Origin: Oscillatoriales cyanobacterium PMM_0080
GTDB lineage: Bacteria; Cyanobacteriota; Cyanobacteriia; Cyanobacteriales; Microcoleaceae
DNA length: 36,548 nt
Direction of reading: 5' to 3'
NCBI GenBank assembly: GCA_949127775.1
Contig: CASBQF010000157.1
Span: forward strand, 1-36,548
The notes beneath the pieces are model-generated. The model worked only from the letters and a program-made list of their open reading frames with translations, searched no databases and had not been told where the DNA came from. The stretch's first letter is position 1; each line of letters opens with the position of its first letter. Position numbers and translations under genes: made by a program. Shown one piece after another: positions 7,948 to 16,038 of the stretch.

Positions 7948-7990
7948 CAGTCAGATTCTGACTGAGCGCTAGATATATGTACCTATATCT
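7948..7990. promoter_or_regulatory. two adjacent palindromes upstream of the DUF4360 gene
   Basis: CAGTCAGATTCTGACTG (7948-7964) is a perfect palindrome with 8-bp arms around one base. Six bases further on, AGATATATGTACCTATATCT (7971-7990) has 7-bp arms around six bases. They lie about 107-150 bp upstream of the DUF4360 start and could be operator sites. The rest of the 521-bp spacer between this gene and upp is AT-rich, with no gene seen. An AAGGAG at about 8327 lies too far from the upp start to act as its ribosome site. Confidence 0.35.
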
Positions 7991-8362
7991 GTTTTTTTCA
8001 AGTAGCATTATTTTATTGGTTAATGCCTATTCTGTCCTGATACTTTCTAAGATTCATCCCATTTAAGGACTACTCCGGAAGATTTTTTAGGAAAATATTT
8101 ATCTTTTTTTTTAAGAGTTTTGGGGAACAAAGCTCTGGTTTTTGGGTCGGCGCAGCGCGGATAAATTGTTGTTGAGCTGTGAATTTTATTCCTTGGTTAT
8201 TGGCTGATAAAAGACGCTGAAATTTGGGAATTAGAGCCGCCGTTGCTGTAGGAAATGGATCTGTCTGGTGGCGGGGAACGATGAAAAAGAGGGGATTTCT
8301 GTATTTTCAGGCAGATTCAGGAAAGGAGAATTATAATAAATAAAATTAACTCTTTAAAAAAT

Positions 8363-8998
8363 ATGAATGCTAAAGTTACTGTCATCGACCATCCTTTGAT
8401 ACAGCACAAGTTAACTCTGATGCGGCAAACTCAAACGAGTACGGCGAAGTTTCGCCAATTGCTGAAAGAAATTGGGATGCTGTTAGCTTATGAGGTGACG
8501 CGAGATTTGCCGCTGAAGTATGAATTAATAGAAACGCCGATCGCCAAAATGAATGCACCGATGCTGGCTGCGGAAAAAAAAATGGTGATAGTTTCGATTA
8601 TGCGTGCCGGTCAGGGACTTTTAGAGAGTATTTTAGAACTGATGCCGTCGGCGAGGGTGGGACATATTGGTTTGTACCGCGATCCGACGACTCATATGGC
8701 GATCGAGTATTATTTCAAAGTGCCCCAGGATATCGAACACCGAGATGTTTTAATTGTCGATCCGATGTTGGCAACTGGCAATTCAGCAGTCGCGGCAGTC
8801 GATCGACTGAAAGAAGTAAATCCCAAGTCTATTAAGTTTTTGTGCTTGCTGGCGGCACCGGAGGGAATTGAGCATTTTCACCAGCAGCACCCTGACGTGC
8901 AAATATATACGGCGGCTATAGATGAGCGTTTGGACGATCGCGGATACATTGTACCCGGATTGGGCGATGCGGGCGATCGGCTTTACGGAACTATGTAA
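8363..8998 (+). CDS. upp: uracil phosphoribosyltransferase
   Basis: 211 aa, the usual UPRT length. It shows IMRAGQGL (about residues 80-87), the PRPP-binding loop [10 protein letters not shown] (about 133-142), and the uracil-binding C-terminal motif [17 protein letters not shown]. It makes UMP from uracil and PRPP in the cytosol. UPRT (URC6 in L. kluyveri, urg2 in fission yeast) is the third enzyme of the URC set. Its position 1.3 kb downstream of URC4 on the same strand fits a role in that pathway, though ordinary uracil salvage is also possible. No Shine-Dalgarno is visible directly before the ATG, only an A-rich leader. No terminator was found downstream. Confidence 0.92.
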   Translation: MNAKVTVIDHPLIQHKLTLMRQTQTSTAKFRQLLKEIGMLLAYEVTRDLPLKYELIETPIAKMNAPMLAAEKKMVIVSIMRAGQGLLESILELMPSARVGHIGLYRDPTTHMAIEYYFKVPQDIEHRDVLIVDPMLATGNSAVAAVDRLKEVNPKSIKFLCLLAAPEGIEHFHQQHPDVQIYTAAIDERLDDRGYIVPGLGDAGDRLYGTM

Positions 8999-9315
8999 AT
9001 TTAATAAAATTAGTTTTTTGCTGTATCTGCAAATACATTTATTTAAAAATAAGTTGGCCAACATAGGTGTTAGTTTGATATTGTCATAGGATCTAAACTT
9101 TAAGATTTTAATGTCACGAAAAATCTATATTTAGCAATAGTTACAGAATTTTTTAGATGAAATTCGTAAATTGCATTATCTAGATGTATTTATTGCATCT
9201 TTTAGTTAACTTCTATGTATTTAGTGTAAATAATGGCAGTAATTAGTTCATAAAATAGAGGTATGATGCTGACTGCTCAAGATCGACCACTAAATTTTTT
9301 GGACGAGGGAAAAAA
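8999..9315. other. 317-bp spacer, no gene seen
   Basis: AT-rich spacer between upp and the small 9316 gene. I see no open frame with a ribosome site. A TATGAT hexamer about 50 bp before the small gene could be its -10 box, without a convincing -35 partner. Confidence 0.4.
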
Positions 9316-9462
9316 ATGGAGACTACAGTACAGAAGCAAGCCCCACATCAGCTTGTTGAGGAAGTTAAAATTAACAACATCAACAGTTCTGAGTTTGAGC
9401 TTTGGGCTAAAGCGGTGAAACGGCAGATGATTGCAGCGCTCTCTAAGAAGGGCGCGGTGTGA
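9316..9462 (+). CDS. small conserved-looking hypothetical protein (48 aa)
   Basis: An ATG at 9316 follows a strong ribosome site (GAGGGA, about 6 bases upstream) and opens a 48-codon frame ending in TGA at 9462. The product starts METTVQKQAPHQLVEEVKIN and ends FELWAKAVKRQMIAALSKKG followed by AV. The C-terminal half is a basic amphipathic helix with Trp30, and no membrane segment is seen. The helix pattern (FxLWAxxVxRQMxxAL) resembles small proteins I have seen in cyanobacteria, but I cannot name a family. The good ribosome site and protein-like composition support a real gene. It stands alone between upp and a repeat-rich region. Confidence 0.6.
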   Translation: METTVQKQAPHQLVEEVKINNINSSEFELWAKAVKRQMIAALSKKGAV

Positions 9463-9654
9463 TATCTCTCGGTTGTGTGTGCGCAAGTTGTCTAAACTCA
9501 ATTCACAATAGTATTGTTGTTCGAGATTGATGGGGGAGGGGAAAGGTTTTGGGATTGCACCGCATACTGAACAGCCCTGGGTGGCTGGATGAGTTGAGCG
9601 AGGGGCAGAACAAGTATTTTGCTTCTTTTTAGTTTTGAATGCACCGGTGGCAGA

Positions 9655-9719
9655 AAACCGGGTTTTTTTACGGAAATACTTCTGTTGCGATCGACAGAAA
9701 TGGTAAAAAAACCCGGTTT
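9655..9719. repeat. long hairpin of the AACCGGGTT repeat family
   Basis: Perfect 16-bp inverted arms (9655-9670 and 9704-9719) contain AAACCGGGTTT plus a T7/A7 tract. The loop holds a further 6-bp pairing (TTCTGT / ACAGAA) around a CGATCG. The element belongs to the same family as 7211-7235 and 25811-25873. Confidence 0.8.
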
Positions 9720-9728
9720 CTTCGTGTC

Positions 9729-9966
9729 ATATCAATTCCGGTGGCGCCGGGATGATTAATATTACCGAAATTCGGACACGGCAGTGCCGTTTCCCTACCC
9801 TAATTAATTGTAGGGAAACCAGGGCTATCTCATTCTCTTGTAGTAGAGGGGGTAGGCACGGGGGCACTACCCCTACAAATCATCGTTTTCTTGAGAATGA
9901 AACAGCCTTGGTAGGGAAACGGCACTGCCGTGCCCTCTATGTAATTCCGGCGCAACCGGAATTGAG
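9729..9966. repeat. composite palindromic repeat element (ATTCCGG ends, CGGCAGTGCCG core)
   Basis: The stretch opens with TATCAATTCCGGTGGCGCCG and closes with an inverted relative (ATTCCGGCGCAACCGGAATT). Between them are inverted copies of the ACGGCAGTGCCGTTTCCCTA motif (about 9777-9798 and 9911-9932). The same modules recur at 14997-15093, 25643-25770, 29279-29302 and 34389-34446. No transposase is present; it looks like a non-autonomous or MITE-like repeat. Together with the hairpin at 9655 it fills most of the 550-bp spacer before the gene at 10013. Confidence 0.8.
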
Positions 9967-10012
9967 ATCGAGAGTCCTGGACTGTTCGTTCTGCTGAATG
10001 GTTTGTCCTAGA

Positions 10013-11935
10013 TTACGATCGCTTGTCAACCGCCGCTAACAAGCGCAGACTTCCATCTTGAATCTGCACGGCTTTGACTGTTCCCACAGCGACTCTTTGT
10101 TGACCGTTAGCCATCGCTACTTCAATCTTAATCTTGGGGTCAGCTTGCAAGCCCAGCCGCCCCCAGAGCCACTTGACTTGGGTAGCAGGAAAAGAGCGAA
10201 CTTCTACATCTGTAAAAGGCGAATTTACCCAGCGGCTGCCGTCGTTAAAACTGGCTACTTGGACTTGATACCAAACTTGTTCTCCGGTCAGTTTCAACTC
10301 ATTTTTAGGTTCTGGTTCCAGCCACTCAGCGGGATTTATATTGTTAATTAAAGTGGCAGAACCCATAATTTGACTTTTGTGCTCTTCTAAATTTTGAGCT
10401 TGAGAAACTGCTTCCTCTAGTTTGTTGACCAAATTCCGAATTCGACTTCTAGTTGGGCTGTCAGTATCTGATTGCCGATCGAGCCAATTCATTGCTTCGC
10501 GAGTTCCGTCTTGAGAGGCTACAATCAGGGCTCCCCAAGCTTTGATATCGGCGTCAGCCGAATTGACTCTTAAGGCGGCGTCTACGCGGTTCATGATCCG
10601 CCCGCCTTCATTTTTGAGGGTTGTGCTAATTTCATGACTGTTGCTTGGATCTGCTTCAAATACTTGCAAAGCTTCGCTCCATCGGCCGTCGATCAATTCT
10701 GCGAGAACTTGTTGGCTGGGACTGGCCCAAGATGCGATCGCCTGAGCCCGAGTAATTTTGGCGTGAAATTCGATCGTCTCTAGTTGAGCTTGTGCGACGG
10801 CGGGCCAATTTTGACCGGCTTTAATTTTAGCCGATCGCATGACATTTAATCCCGGAGACCACAATCCGCTGTTCGCCAGTCGCAGCCCATTTTTGTAAGT
10901 CTCGTCATTGAAGGCAAACTCTTCTAAAGAAATCGCCGTTAACTGAACAGGATTGGGGACAAATTTGCGCGGGCCGATTTGATAAAGAGTAAATTTCGGC
11001 TCTAAACCAACTGTTTGGTCGATCGCCAACTGCGGGTTTTGCGCCTTCACAATTTGCTGCCAATTCGGCGGTTGTCCGGCCGCACTTGTCCAATCCAAGA
11101 GCGAGATTAAATGATCTTGGCTGGGATTGTAGCGAACGACTTGTCCGTAGGGAATTTTCTTATCGCCCCGGAGTAGTTGACCGCTGACATTAAACCAGAT
11201 GCCGGAGGCTGGGGCTTTGCCGTCAAAGCGGCGTAGTTCTGTTAGGGGTAGCGACTGATTCGAGGCTCGATCGTTAGATTGAGAGTCAGCTAAATCAGCA
11301 ATGACAAAAGATTCCGCAGGGCCTTCGACATTTACAGAGTTTGCTAATTGAAAATACTGTTCTTTTTCGGAATCGCGATCGGGAAGTTGCACTCGTTTGT
11401 ACACCCGAAGTTCGACAATTTGACTGCAAGGATTTTTGCAAACAGTAGCAGCATTAACAGTCCTTTCTACCAGCACTGGCAATAGCAAGTCGGCACGAGC
11501 ATTATTGCCAGATTTATCAACTATCAGAGGCAGGGGTTCTCCGGTGACAAATCCCAATTTGCGGATGCTGGCTTTGATTTGAGCGAGAGTTTGGATGGTA
11601 TCTCTACTACCTGTAGGCAGACGAGACCATCCTGGCACAAACTGAGCGACTAACTTGTTGCCGTTGGGATCGACAATTAGCTGGTAACTCAGCCAAGCGC
11701 CGCCTCCCATCAATGCTGCGCACCCGCACAAGACGCTGAGGGCTGTCAAGTTGGCTACCATTCTTTTCCAGGGATATCTGACTGCGGTTGGAAGCACAGA
11801 GATTGGAAGCTGGGACTCTTGAAGTTTTTTGGGGCGTCGGGATTGGCGGCGGCGTCTGGTTGGAGGAGGAGCAACTTTGGGATTTTCTGAGGGTTTGGCT
11901 CGATTTTTTGAGGGGTTAATTTTGTGTTCCATCAT
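10013..11935 (-). CDS. large one-TM cyanobacterial protein of unknown function
   Basis: 640 aa. Residues 1-60 are a cytoplasmic, very basic and proline-rich tail (PPPTRRRRQSRRPKKLQ). One transmembrane helix follows at about 62-86 (LTALSVLCGCAALMGGGAWL...). The remaining 550 residues are predicted to lie outside the inner membrane. They include a paired-cysteine segment (TVCKNPCSQIVELRVYKRV, about 164-182) and helical, possibly TPR-like or coiled stretches at 400-520. I recognise it only as a conserved-looking cyanobacterial protein and assign no function. The tandem ATG-ATG start at 11935/11932 leaves the first residue uncertain. It follows the glycosyltransferase gene by 28 bp on the same strand and may share its transcript, hinting at an envelope or polysaccharide context. 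Confidence 0.7.
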   Translation of the reverse strand: MMEHKINPSKNRAKPSENPKVAPPPTRRRRQSRRPKKLQESQLPISVLPTAVRYPWKRMVANLTALSVLCGCAALMGGGAWLSYQLIVDPNGNKLVAQFVPGWSRLPTGSRDTIQTLAQIKASIRKLGFVTGEPLPLIVDKSGNNARADLLLPVLVERTVNAATVCKNPCSQIVELRVYKRVQLPDRDSEKEQYFQLANSVNVEGPAESFVIADLADSQSNDRASNQSLPLTELRRFDGKAPASGIWFNVSGQLLRGDKKIPYGQVVRYNPSQDHLISLLDWTSAAGQPPNWQQIVKAQNPQLAIDQTVGLEPKFTLYQIGPRKFVPNPVQLTAISLEEFAFNDETYKNGLRLANSGLWSPGLNVMRSAKIKAGQNWPAVAQAQLETIEFHAKITRAQAIASWASPSQQVLAELIDGRWSEALQVFEADPSNSHEISTTLKNEGGRIMNRVDAALRVNSADADIKAWGALIVASQDGTREAMNWLDRQSDTDSPTRSRIRNLVNKLEEAVSQAQNLEEHKSQIMGSATLINNINPAEWLEPEPKNELKLTGEQVWYQVQVASFNDGSRWVNSPFTDVEVRSFPATQVKWLWGRLGLQADPKIKIEVAMANGQQRVAVGTVKAVQIQDGSLRLLAAVDKRS

Positions 11936-11963
11936 CCAAGTTTTAGAATTTAGAATTTATAAT

Positions 11964-13205
11964 TTAAAATTGCAATAGCCGATCGTACTGCCGACCTATG
12001 ATATCCCAGGTGTATTCGGTTTCAATTCGCTTTCGCGCACCCTGTGAGAGTTCCTGTCTTAGCTCCTGATTTTCAAACAAACTGGTAATCGCCTCAACAT
12101 ACTCCTGAACTTTGTTCGCCCGCAAGGCCCTGATGGGTTCTAGCCCGCCACCGATGACTAAACCTTCCAAACCTCGATCGCTCGCCACCACGGGGGTTCC
12201 CGCAGCCATCGCCTCCAAAGTTTTATTTTTAATCCCAAAACCAATCCGCATCGGCACCACACAAACAGCAGCCTGATGCAAATATTCTGCCACCCTTTGC
12301 ACCCTGCCTACGACTTGAATTCCGGGGAGTTTCCCCAAGGCGAGGACTTCCGGGACTGGCGAGGCCCCAACTAGGGTAAGGGTGATATCGGGATACCGCT
12401 GCTGCAAAAGGGGCAGTATCTGCAAACTGAGAAAGCGCGCTGCGTCAATATTGGGCAAATTGTTCATTGCACCTGCAAAAATTAAGGTGTGTCCTCCCGG
12501 ATCGATCGCGCGATACGGAAATTGGGCCAAATCCACGCCGTTAGGAATCACATCAATGGGAGGAACAAAAAAATCTGCTTTCCCTCCCAGCCTAGGCTGC
12601 GACAGCAATTCTAGGAGTTGGTGCTGATCTGTGGATGTTGTTGTGACAATCCGGGAGAATTTGGAACAGTAGCGTGTTTCGTAGCGGGCGAGTAGGGGTA
12701 AATTCAGTCGATCGCGCAGGGGTTTTTGGGAAGTGCCGGTGGCTAACATTTCCCTGCAAGTTCCCCAAACGGAACTGTGAATATTTACGACTGTCAGCAG
12801 TTTCTGTCGCCATTCTGGACGCACGTAAATCTCGTTAACGCTGTGTTCGCAGGTGACAGCATCGCATTGGCCTGTTGCTACTAATTCGTCAGCCCAATTC
12901 TGCATTGCTCTTGAGTAGCTTGAGAGTACGTTCGGAGGCGTCCCGGATAACACAAATCGACTGAAACGACTGATTTTTCCAGCGAGTCCGGTTGAAACTG
13001 TTCCAGGAGTCTCGAAAACTGCCAATTTTGTAACTTGCTCTCGTAATGCGTCGATTTGTGCATCGGTGACATCGGGCGATCGTACAGTGCCGAGAATTAC
13101 ATCATGCCGCTGGCTCAGGTATTTCAGCAAATTAAACGTCCTTACCTGAGTTCCGCCGCGGGTTGGCGGATAGGGAAAAGTCGAGGAAAGCATCAAAATC
13201 TTCAT
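11964..13205 (-). CDS. glycosyltransferase family 4-like protein
   Basis: 413 aa from the ATG at 13203-13205. The frame is open for 56 further codons upstream, but MKILMLSSTFPYPPTRGGTQ is the canonical GT-B N-terminus, so the internal start is chosen. The acceptor domain holds GGTQVRTFNLLKYLSQRHDV. The donor domain holds DVIPNGVDLAQF (about 255-266), HTLIFAGAMNNLPN, the EX7E-like region with GFGIKNKTLEAMAAGTPVVA (about 338-357) and DRGLEGL. It transfers a sugar from an activated donor, probably in exopolysaccharide or cell-surface glycan synthesis. Donor and acceptor cannot be read. It is divergent from the TPR gene at 13282 (76-bp gap) and lies near a GT2 enzyme. Confidence 0.85.
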   Translation of the reverse strand: MKILMLSSTFPYPPTRGGTQVRTFNLLKYLSQRHDVILGTVRSPDVTDAQIDALREQVTKLAVFETPGTVSTGLAGKISRFSRFVLSGTPPNVLSSYSRAMQNWADELVATGQCDAVTCEHSVNEIYVRPEWRQKLLTVVNIHSSVWGTCREMLATGTSQKPLRDRLNLPLLARYETRYCSKFSRIVTTTSTDQHQLLELLSQPRLGGKADFFVPPIDVIPNGVDLAQFPYRAIDPGGHTLIFAGAMNNLPNIDAARFLSLQILPLLQQRYPDITLTLVGASPVPEVLALGKLPGIQVVGRVQRVAEYLHQAAVCVVPMRIGFGIKNKTLEAMAAGTPVVASDRGLEGLVIGGGLEPIRALRANKVQEYVEAITSLFENQELRQELSQGARKRIETEYTWDIIGRQYDRLLQF

Positions 13206-13281
13206 GAAATTTGGGATAAATAAAGTTGCCGCTTGCGCGATAAAATTGATTAATAAAACCTGTTTAACAATCCTCACACCT

Positions 13282-13752
13282 ATGGACGAATTATCTGTCA
13301 AGGCACTGCTGGAAGACTTGAAAAAGTCTGACGAAAGCGTGCGCGATCGGGCAACTACAGAACTCTGGCGCACTTGGTTTAACCAGAAGGGTGAGTATGG
13401 GATGCAAATTCTCAGGCGATCGCAAGTTTCGCTAGATGCAGGCGATGTTCGCCATGCTTTGGATTTGCTGACGAAACTGATATCCGAATCTCCAGATTTT
13501 GCTGAAGCTTGGAATCGGCGCGCGGTACTTCACTATACCCAAGGAAATTATAAAAAGTCGATTCAAGACTGCGAAAGGGCGATCGAACTAAATCCGGTGC
13601 ATTTTGGCGCGCTGCACGGTCTGGGGTTGTGCTACGCTGCTCTGGGAGAATACAGAAGTGCTATTCGAGTTTTTCGTCGCGCTTTGGAAATTCAACCTTT
13701 TGCTTTGGTGAATCAAAAGTTAATTCTAGAATGTACGGCTCGTTTGAGTTAA
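13282..13752 (+). CDS. tetratricopeptide repeat protein
   Basis: 156 aa from the ATG at 13282 (MDELSVKALLEDLKKSDESV). The frame also opens at 13204, but those codons overlap the start region of the divergent glycosyltransferase and do not look like coding sequence. Residues about 42-140 form roughly three TPR units, seen in the pattern AWNRRAVLHYTQGNYKKSIQ, ERAIELNP, ALHGLGLCYAALGEYRSAIR, RRALEIQP. TPRs are protein-binding scaffolds. No signal peptide or catalytic domain is present. Cyanobacteria have many such short TPR proteins and the partner is unknown. Confidence 0.85.
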   Translation: MDELSVKALLEDLKKSDESVRDRATTELWRTWFNQKGEYGMQILRRSQVSLDAGDVRHALDLLTKLISESPDFAEAWNRRAVLHYTQGNYKKSIQDCERAIELNPVHFGALHGLGLCYAALGEYRSAIRVFRRALEIQPFALVNQKLILECTARLS

Positions 13753-13907
13753 AATTAGCTCTTACCGAGTGTTATGGCAAAAGGAAGTTCGGCAACGGAT
13801 TTAACGGATAGAAGAAATCCTAAGTCATTAAGTTATCTATTTTTGGCAATCTAAAATCTATAGTGTGATTTTAATCTACAATCTAAAATCTAAGATGGTC
13901 TCAGTTT

Positions 13908-14888
13908 GTGCCGAAAATTAGCGTTTGCATTCCTACTTGCAATCGAGTGCATTTGCTGGCTAGTGCGATCGCCAGCGTGTTAGATCAAACTTATACGGAT
14001 TTTGAGTTAATTGTCTGCGATGATGGTTCGACGGACAGCACTGCGCTGTTGATGTCGGAATTTGTCGTAGCTTGCGGGGCGGGACGCCATCGCCCGATTC
14101 GCTACATTCGGCACCCGCAGAATATCGGCAAGAGTAATAATATGCGATCGGGCTTTGCGGCGGCAAGGGGCGAATATTTTATTAAGTTTGACGATGACGA
14201 TCGCCTGAGCGCGCAATTTCTAGAGCGCACATCTGCTATTTTGGATAAAAACTCCAGCATTGATTTTGTCAGTACGGATCATTGGGTAATTGATGCTAAG
14301 AATAATATTGACAAAAACCAGACTAAACTGAATTCGCAGCGATGGGGCCGCACCGAGTTGTCGGTGGGAATTATTGAAGATTTACTTGCTACAGTTTTTC
14401 TGAGACAGAGTTTGCAAATAGGCGCGACTTTGTTTCGCAGCCGCGCCCTGGAATCAGTCGGATTTCTGCGGCCGAATTGGCAAAATTGTGAAGATAACGA
14501 TTTGTTCGTAAGGCTGGCAATTGCGGGAAAAAAGTGCTATTACTTGCCCGAGCTGTTGATGGAGTATCGATTTCATGCAGGACAGCAAGGATGCGATCGG
14601 GCAATTCCGTATTTGAGCGATAAATTGCGTTATTTGACGAGTTACGAGTTTGATGCAGACAACTTGGAATCAGTCAGGCTCAGAAGGATTGCAGAAACTC
14701 AATTAGCGCTGGGTTTACGGCTGATTGAGGTGGGTGAAACTCAGAAAGGGCGGCGGATGGTGCGATCGGGAAAGTCGGTTTCTGAGGCGAAAATGTGGGC
14801 TGGCTTGGGATTGTCGCTGCTGCCAATGGAGTTGCGGGGGAGGGCTTTTGTGGCTGTGCGGGAGTTGTTGAATCGTGCTGAATCATGA
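13908..14888 (+). CDS. family 2 glycosyltransferase
   Basis: 326 aa. The GT-A fold shows ISVCIPTCNRVHLLASAIAS at the N-terminus, VLDQTYTDFELIVCDDGSTD (nucleotide-binding Asp residues), the metal-binding FDDDD near residue 98, and an ED pair at about 195 (NCEDNDLFVRLAIAG) as catalytic-base candidate. It transfers an activated sugar in polysaccharide or glycoprotein synthesis. Specificity is not readable. The start is the GTG at 13908. The ATG 13 bp earlier is out of frame and soon hits a stop. The 155-bp spacer before it contains AATCTAAAATCTA-type direct repeats. It probably works with the other glycosyltransferase at 11964. Confidence 0.88.
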   Translation: MPKISVCIPTCNRVHLLASAIASVLDQTYTDFELIVCDDGSTDSTALLMSEFVVACGAGRHRPIRYIRHPQNIGKSNNMRSGFAAARGEYFIKFDDDDRLSAQFLERTSAILDKNSSIDFVSTDHWVIDAKNNIDKNQTKLNSQRWGRTELSVGIIEDLLATVFLRQSLQIGATLFRSRALESVGFLRPNWQNCEDNDLFVRLAIAGKKCYYLPELLMEYRFHAGQQGCDRAIPYLSDKLRYLTSYEFDADNLESVRLRRIAETQLALGLRLIEVGETQKGRRMVRSGKSVSEAKMWAGLGLSLLPMELRGRAFVAVRELLNRAES

Positions 14889-14896
14889 ATTTTAAG

Positions 14897-15006
14897 ATTA
14901 AGAAATCAGGACATGGCAATTAAGAAATCAGGACATGGCAATTAATAAATCAGGACATGGCAATTAAGAAATCAGGACACGGCAATTAAGAAATCAGGAC
15001 ACGGCA
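14897..15006. repeat. five tandem copies of a 22-bp unit
   Basis: Five head-to-tail units of ATTAAGAAATCAGGACATGG followed by CA run from 14897 to 15006. Unit 3 has T for G in AAGAAA and the last two have CACGG for CATGG. There are no spacers between units, so it is not a CRISPR array. The last unit runs straight into the palindrome at 14997, so the array is an expansion of that element's left flank. Confidence 0.92.
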
Positions 15007-15093
15007 GTGCCGTGTCCCTACGCAGATTAATTGTAGGGACACGGCAGTGCCGTATCCTCGCTTGTCATTCCGGCGCAGCCGGAATTGATATAA
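14997..15093. repeat. palindromic repeat element (GGACACGGCAGTGCCGTGTCC family)
   Basis: A palindrome with perfect 10-bp arms and one centre base occupies 14997-15017. A second, slightly decayed copy in inverted context follows at about 15036-15057. The element ends with an ATTCCGGCGCAGCCGGAATT hairpin at about 15067-15086. It has the same modular order as 9729-9966. Confidence 0.85.
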
Positions 15094-15190
15094 TTTTGAA
15101 GTTGAGTTAATGAGAATATTGGATGTCTAATTATGTTATGGTGTTGATACACTAAAGCTAAGGTCTGTAGTTTGAATAGGAAAAATCGCT

Positions 15191-15418
15191 ATGCAGATAC
15201 CAGAAAATCCCAGCAATAATGACATCAGGGAAGCATTGATTGAACTAGGTCAAAAAGTCGATCGCCTGGAATACAAGTTTGACGCATATCAGAAAGGAAC
15301 TGATGGTATGGTGAGGATGGCTACGACTATTATTATTGCTACTGCTTCCGTCGTTGTTCTGTCTAGTCTTAGTCCCGCAGTAGCAGCCATAGTCACAGCA
15401 TTGTCAGCAGGAAACTGA
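15191..15418 (+). CDS. small protein: coiled coil plus C-terminal membrane helix
   Basis: 75 aa starting at an ATG with an AGGA ribosome site about 11 bases upstream. Residues 10-35 (DIREALIELGQKVDRLEYKF) suggest a short coiled coil. Residues about 45-73 (TTIIIATASVVVLSSLSPAV...) form one hydrophobic helix. The layout resembles small XhlA/holin-like or membrane-anchored coiled-coil proteins, but no family is recognised and no phage genes are nearby. It is probably an inner membrane protein. Confidence 0.6.
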   Translation: MQIPENPSNNDIREALIELGQKVDRLEYKFDAYQKGTDGMVRMATTIIIATASVVVLSSLSPAVAAIVTALSAGN

Positions 15419-15475
15419 TAGTAATAATTAGATGTCAAATCCCTTGGGACTATACAAAGGCGAGCGAAAGTTATT

Positions 15476-15757
15476 TCACAATACTCCTGACTCTAATTGG
15501 TCTAGATATATAAATTCAGGGGCTTTAACTCCCGCTTCTTCTCTAATTTTAACGAGCCTCGGAGACTCAAAAAAAGCCTTAGAATCTGCGATTGATGCCC
15601 AGGCGGAAAAATGAACAATTTTGTTGGGTTCATTCTCATATTTCAAAACTTGATAGGAGAGTTCACCAGCTTCTTTTCGGATAATTGCAGCATTGTCAAA
15701 TACCTTTTTCCAAGCTTCATAATTTTCTACTTCATGAATAATTAAGACATATTGCAT
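15476..15757 (-). CDS. ABM-like (antibiotic biosynthesis monooxygenase-type) ferredoxin-fold protein
   Basis: 93 aa from MQYVLIIHEVENYEAWKKVF. A TTG three codons upstream is a less likely start. The pattern (YVLIIHEV, WKKVFDNAA, IVHFSAWASIADSKAFFESP, EFIYLDQLE) is that of short dimeric alpha/beta ABM/DUF1330-like proteins. Some are heme- or quinone-modifying monooxygenases; many have no known substrate. No catalytic residue can be picked with confidence. A truncated copy of its 5' end lies at 16039-16113, about 355 bp upstream on the same strand, showing a local duplication. Confidence 0.75.
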   Translation of the reverse strand: MQYVLIIHEVENYEAWKKVFDNAAIIRKEAGELSYQVLKYENEPNKIVHFSAWASIADSKAFFESPRLVKIREEAGVKAPEFIYLDQLESGVL

Positions 15758-15798
15758 AGCAATCAAACCTATTTTTCTTTAATTTTAAACATTCACCG

Positions 15799-16008
15799 CT
15801 AAGTGACTTCGCTCAGTTTTCTCAGTTCATTAATGTTAGCAGAAAATTTCAGCGAACCTTCTTGTTGTTCGACTTGCGCCGACTTAAAATTATCAGATAT
15901 CTCCTCATGGCGTTCTTCACGGAGATATTGCTTCAACAACAGTTGAATTTCCTGCTTCTCATCAGCGGAAAGAATTTTGATTGCCTCAACTACATCACTG
16001 AAAGTCAT
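15799..16008 (-). CDS. small antitoxin-like hypothetical protein
   Basis: 69 aa, MTFSDVVEAIKILSADEKQE then a charged helical stretch and SANINELRKLSE. The opening (VVEAIKxLSxxEKxEI) resembles the helical N-terminus of cyanobacterial addiction-module antitoxins. No toxin gene is adjacent: the next frame downstream is the ABM-like protein. It ends about 40 bp before the ABM start on the same strand. The start ATG lacks a clear ribosome site. Function as antitoxin is inference from composition only. Confidence 0.5.
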   Translation of the reverse strand: MTFSDVVEAIKILSADEKQEIQLLLKQYLREERHEEISDNFKSAQVEQQEGSLKFSANINELRKLSEVT

Positions 16009-16038
16009 AGTCTAAAAATCCCGATCGCGCTTATCTGA

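Noticed and set aside
9729-9966. Composite repeat as a complete insertion sequence
   Set aside because: Only about 240 bp, with no transposase frame or clear target-site duplication.
13206-13373. 56-codon upstream extension of the glycosyltransferase
   Set aside because: The canonical GT-B N-terminus MKILMLSSTFPYP starts at 13205; upstream codons overlap the TPR gene start on the other strand.
14897-15006. Tandem repeat resembling a CRISPR array
   Set aside because: Units are contiguous with no spacers, and they derive from the adjacent palindromic element; no cas genes nearby.
15432-15614. 60-aa plus-strand frame
   Set aside because: Lies antisense to the ABM-like gene, which has recognisable family sequence.
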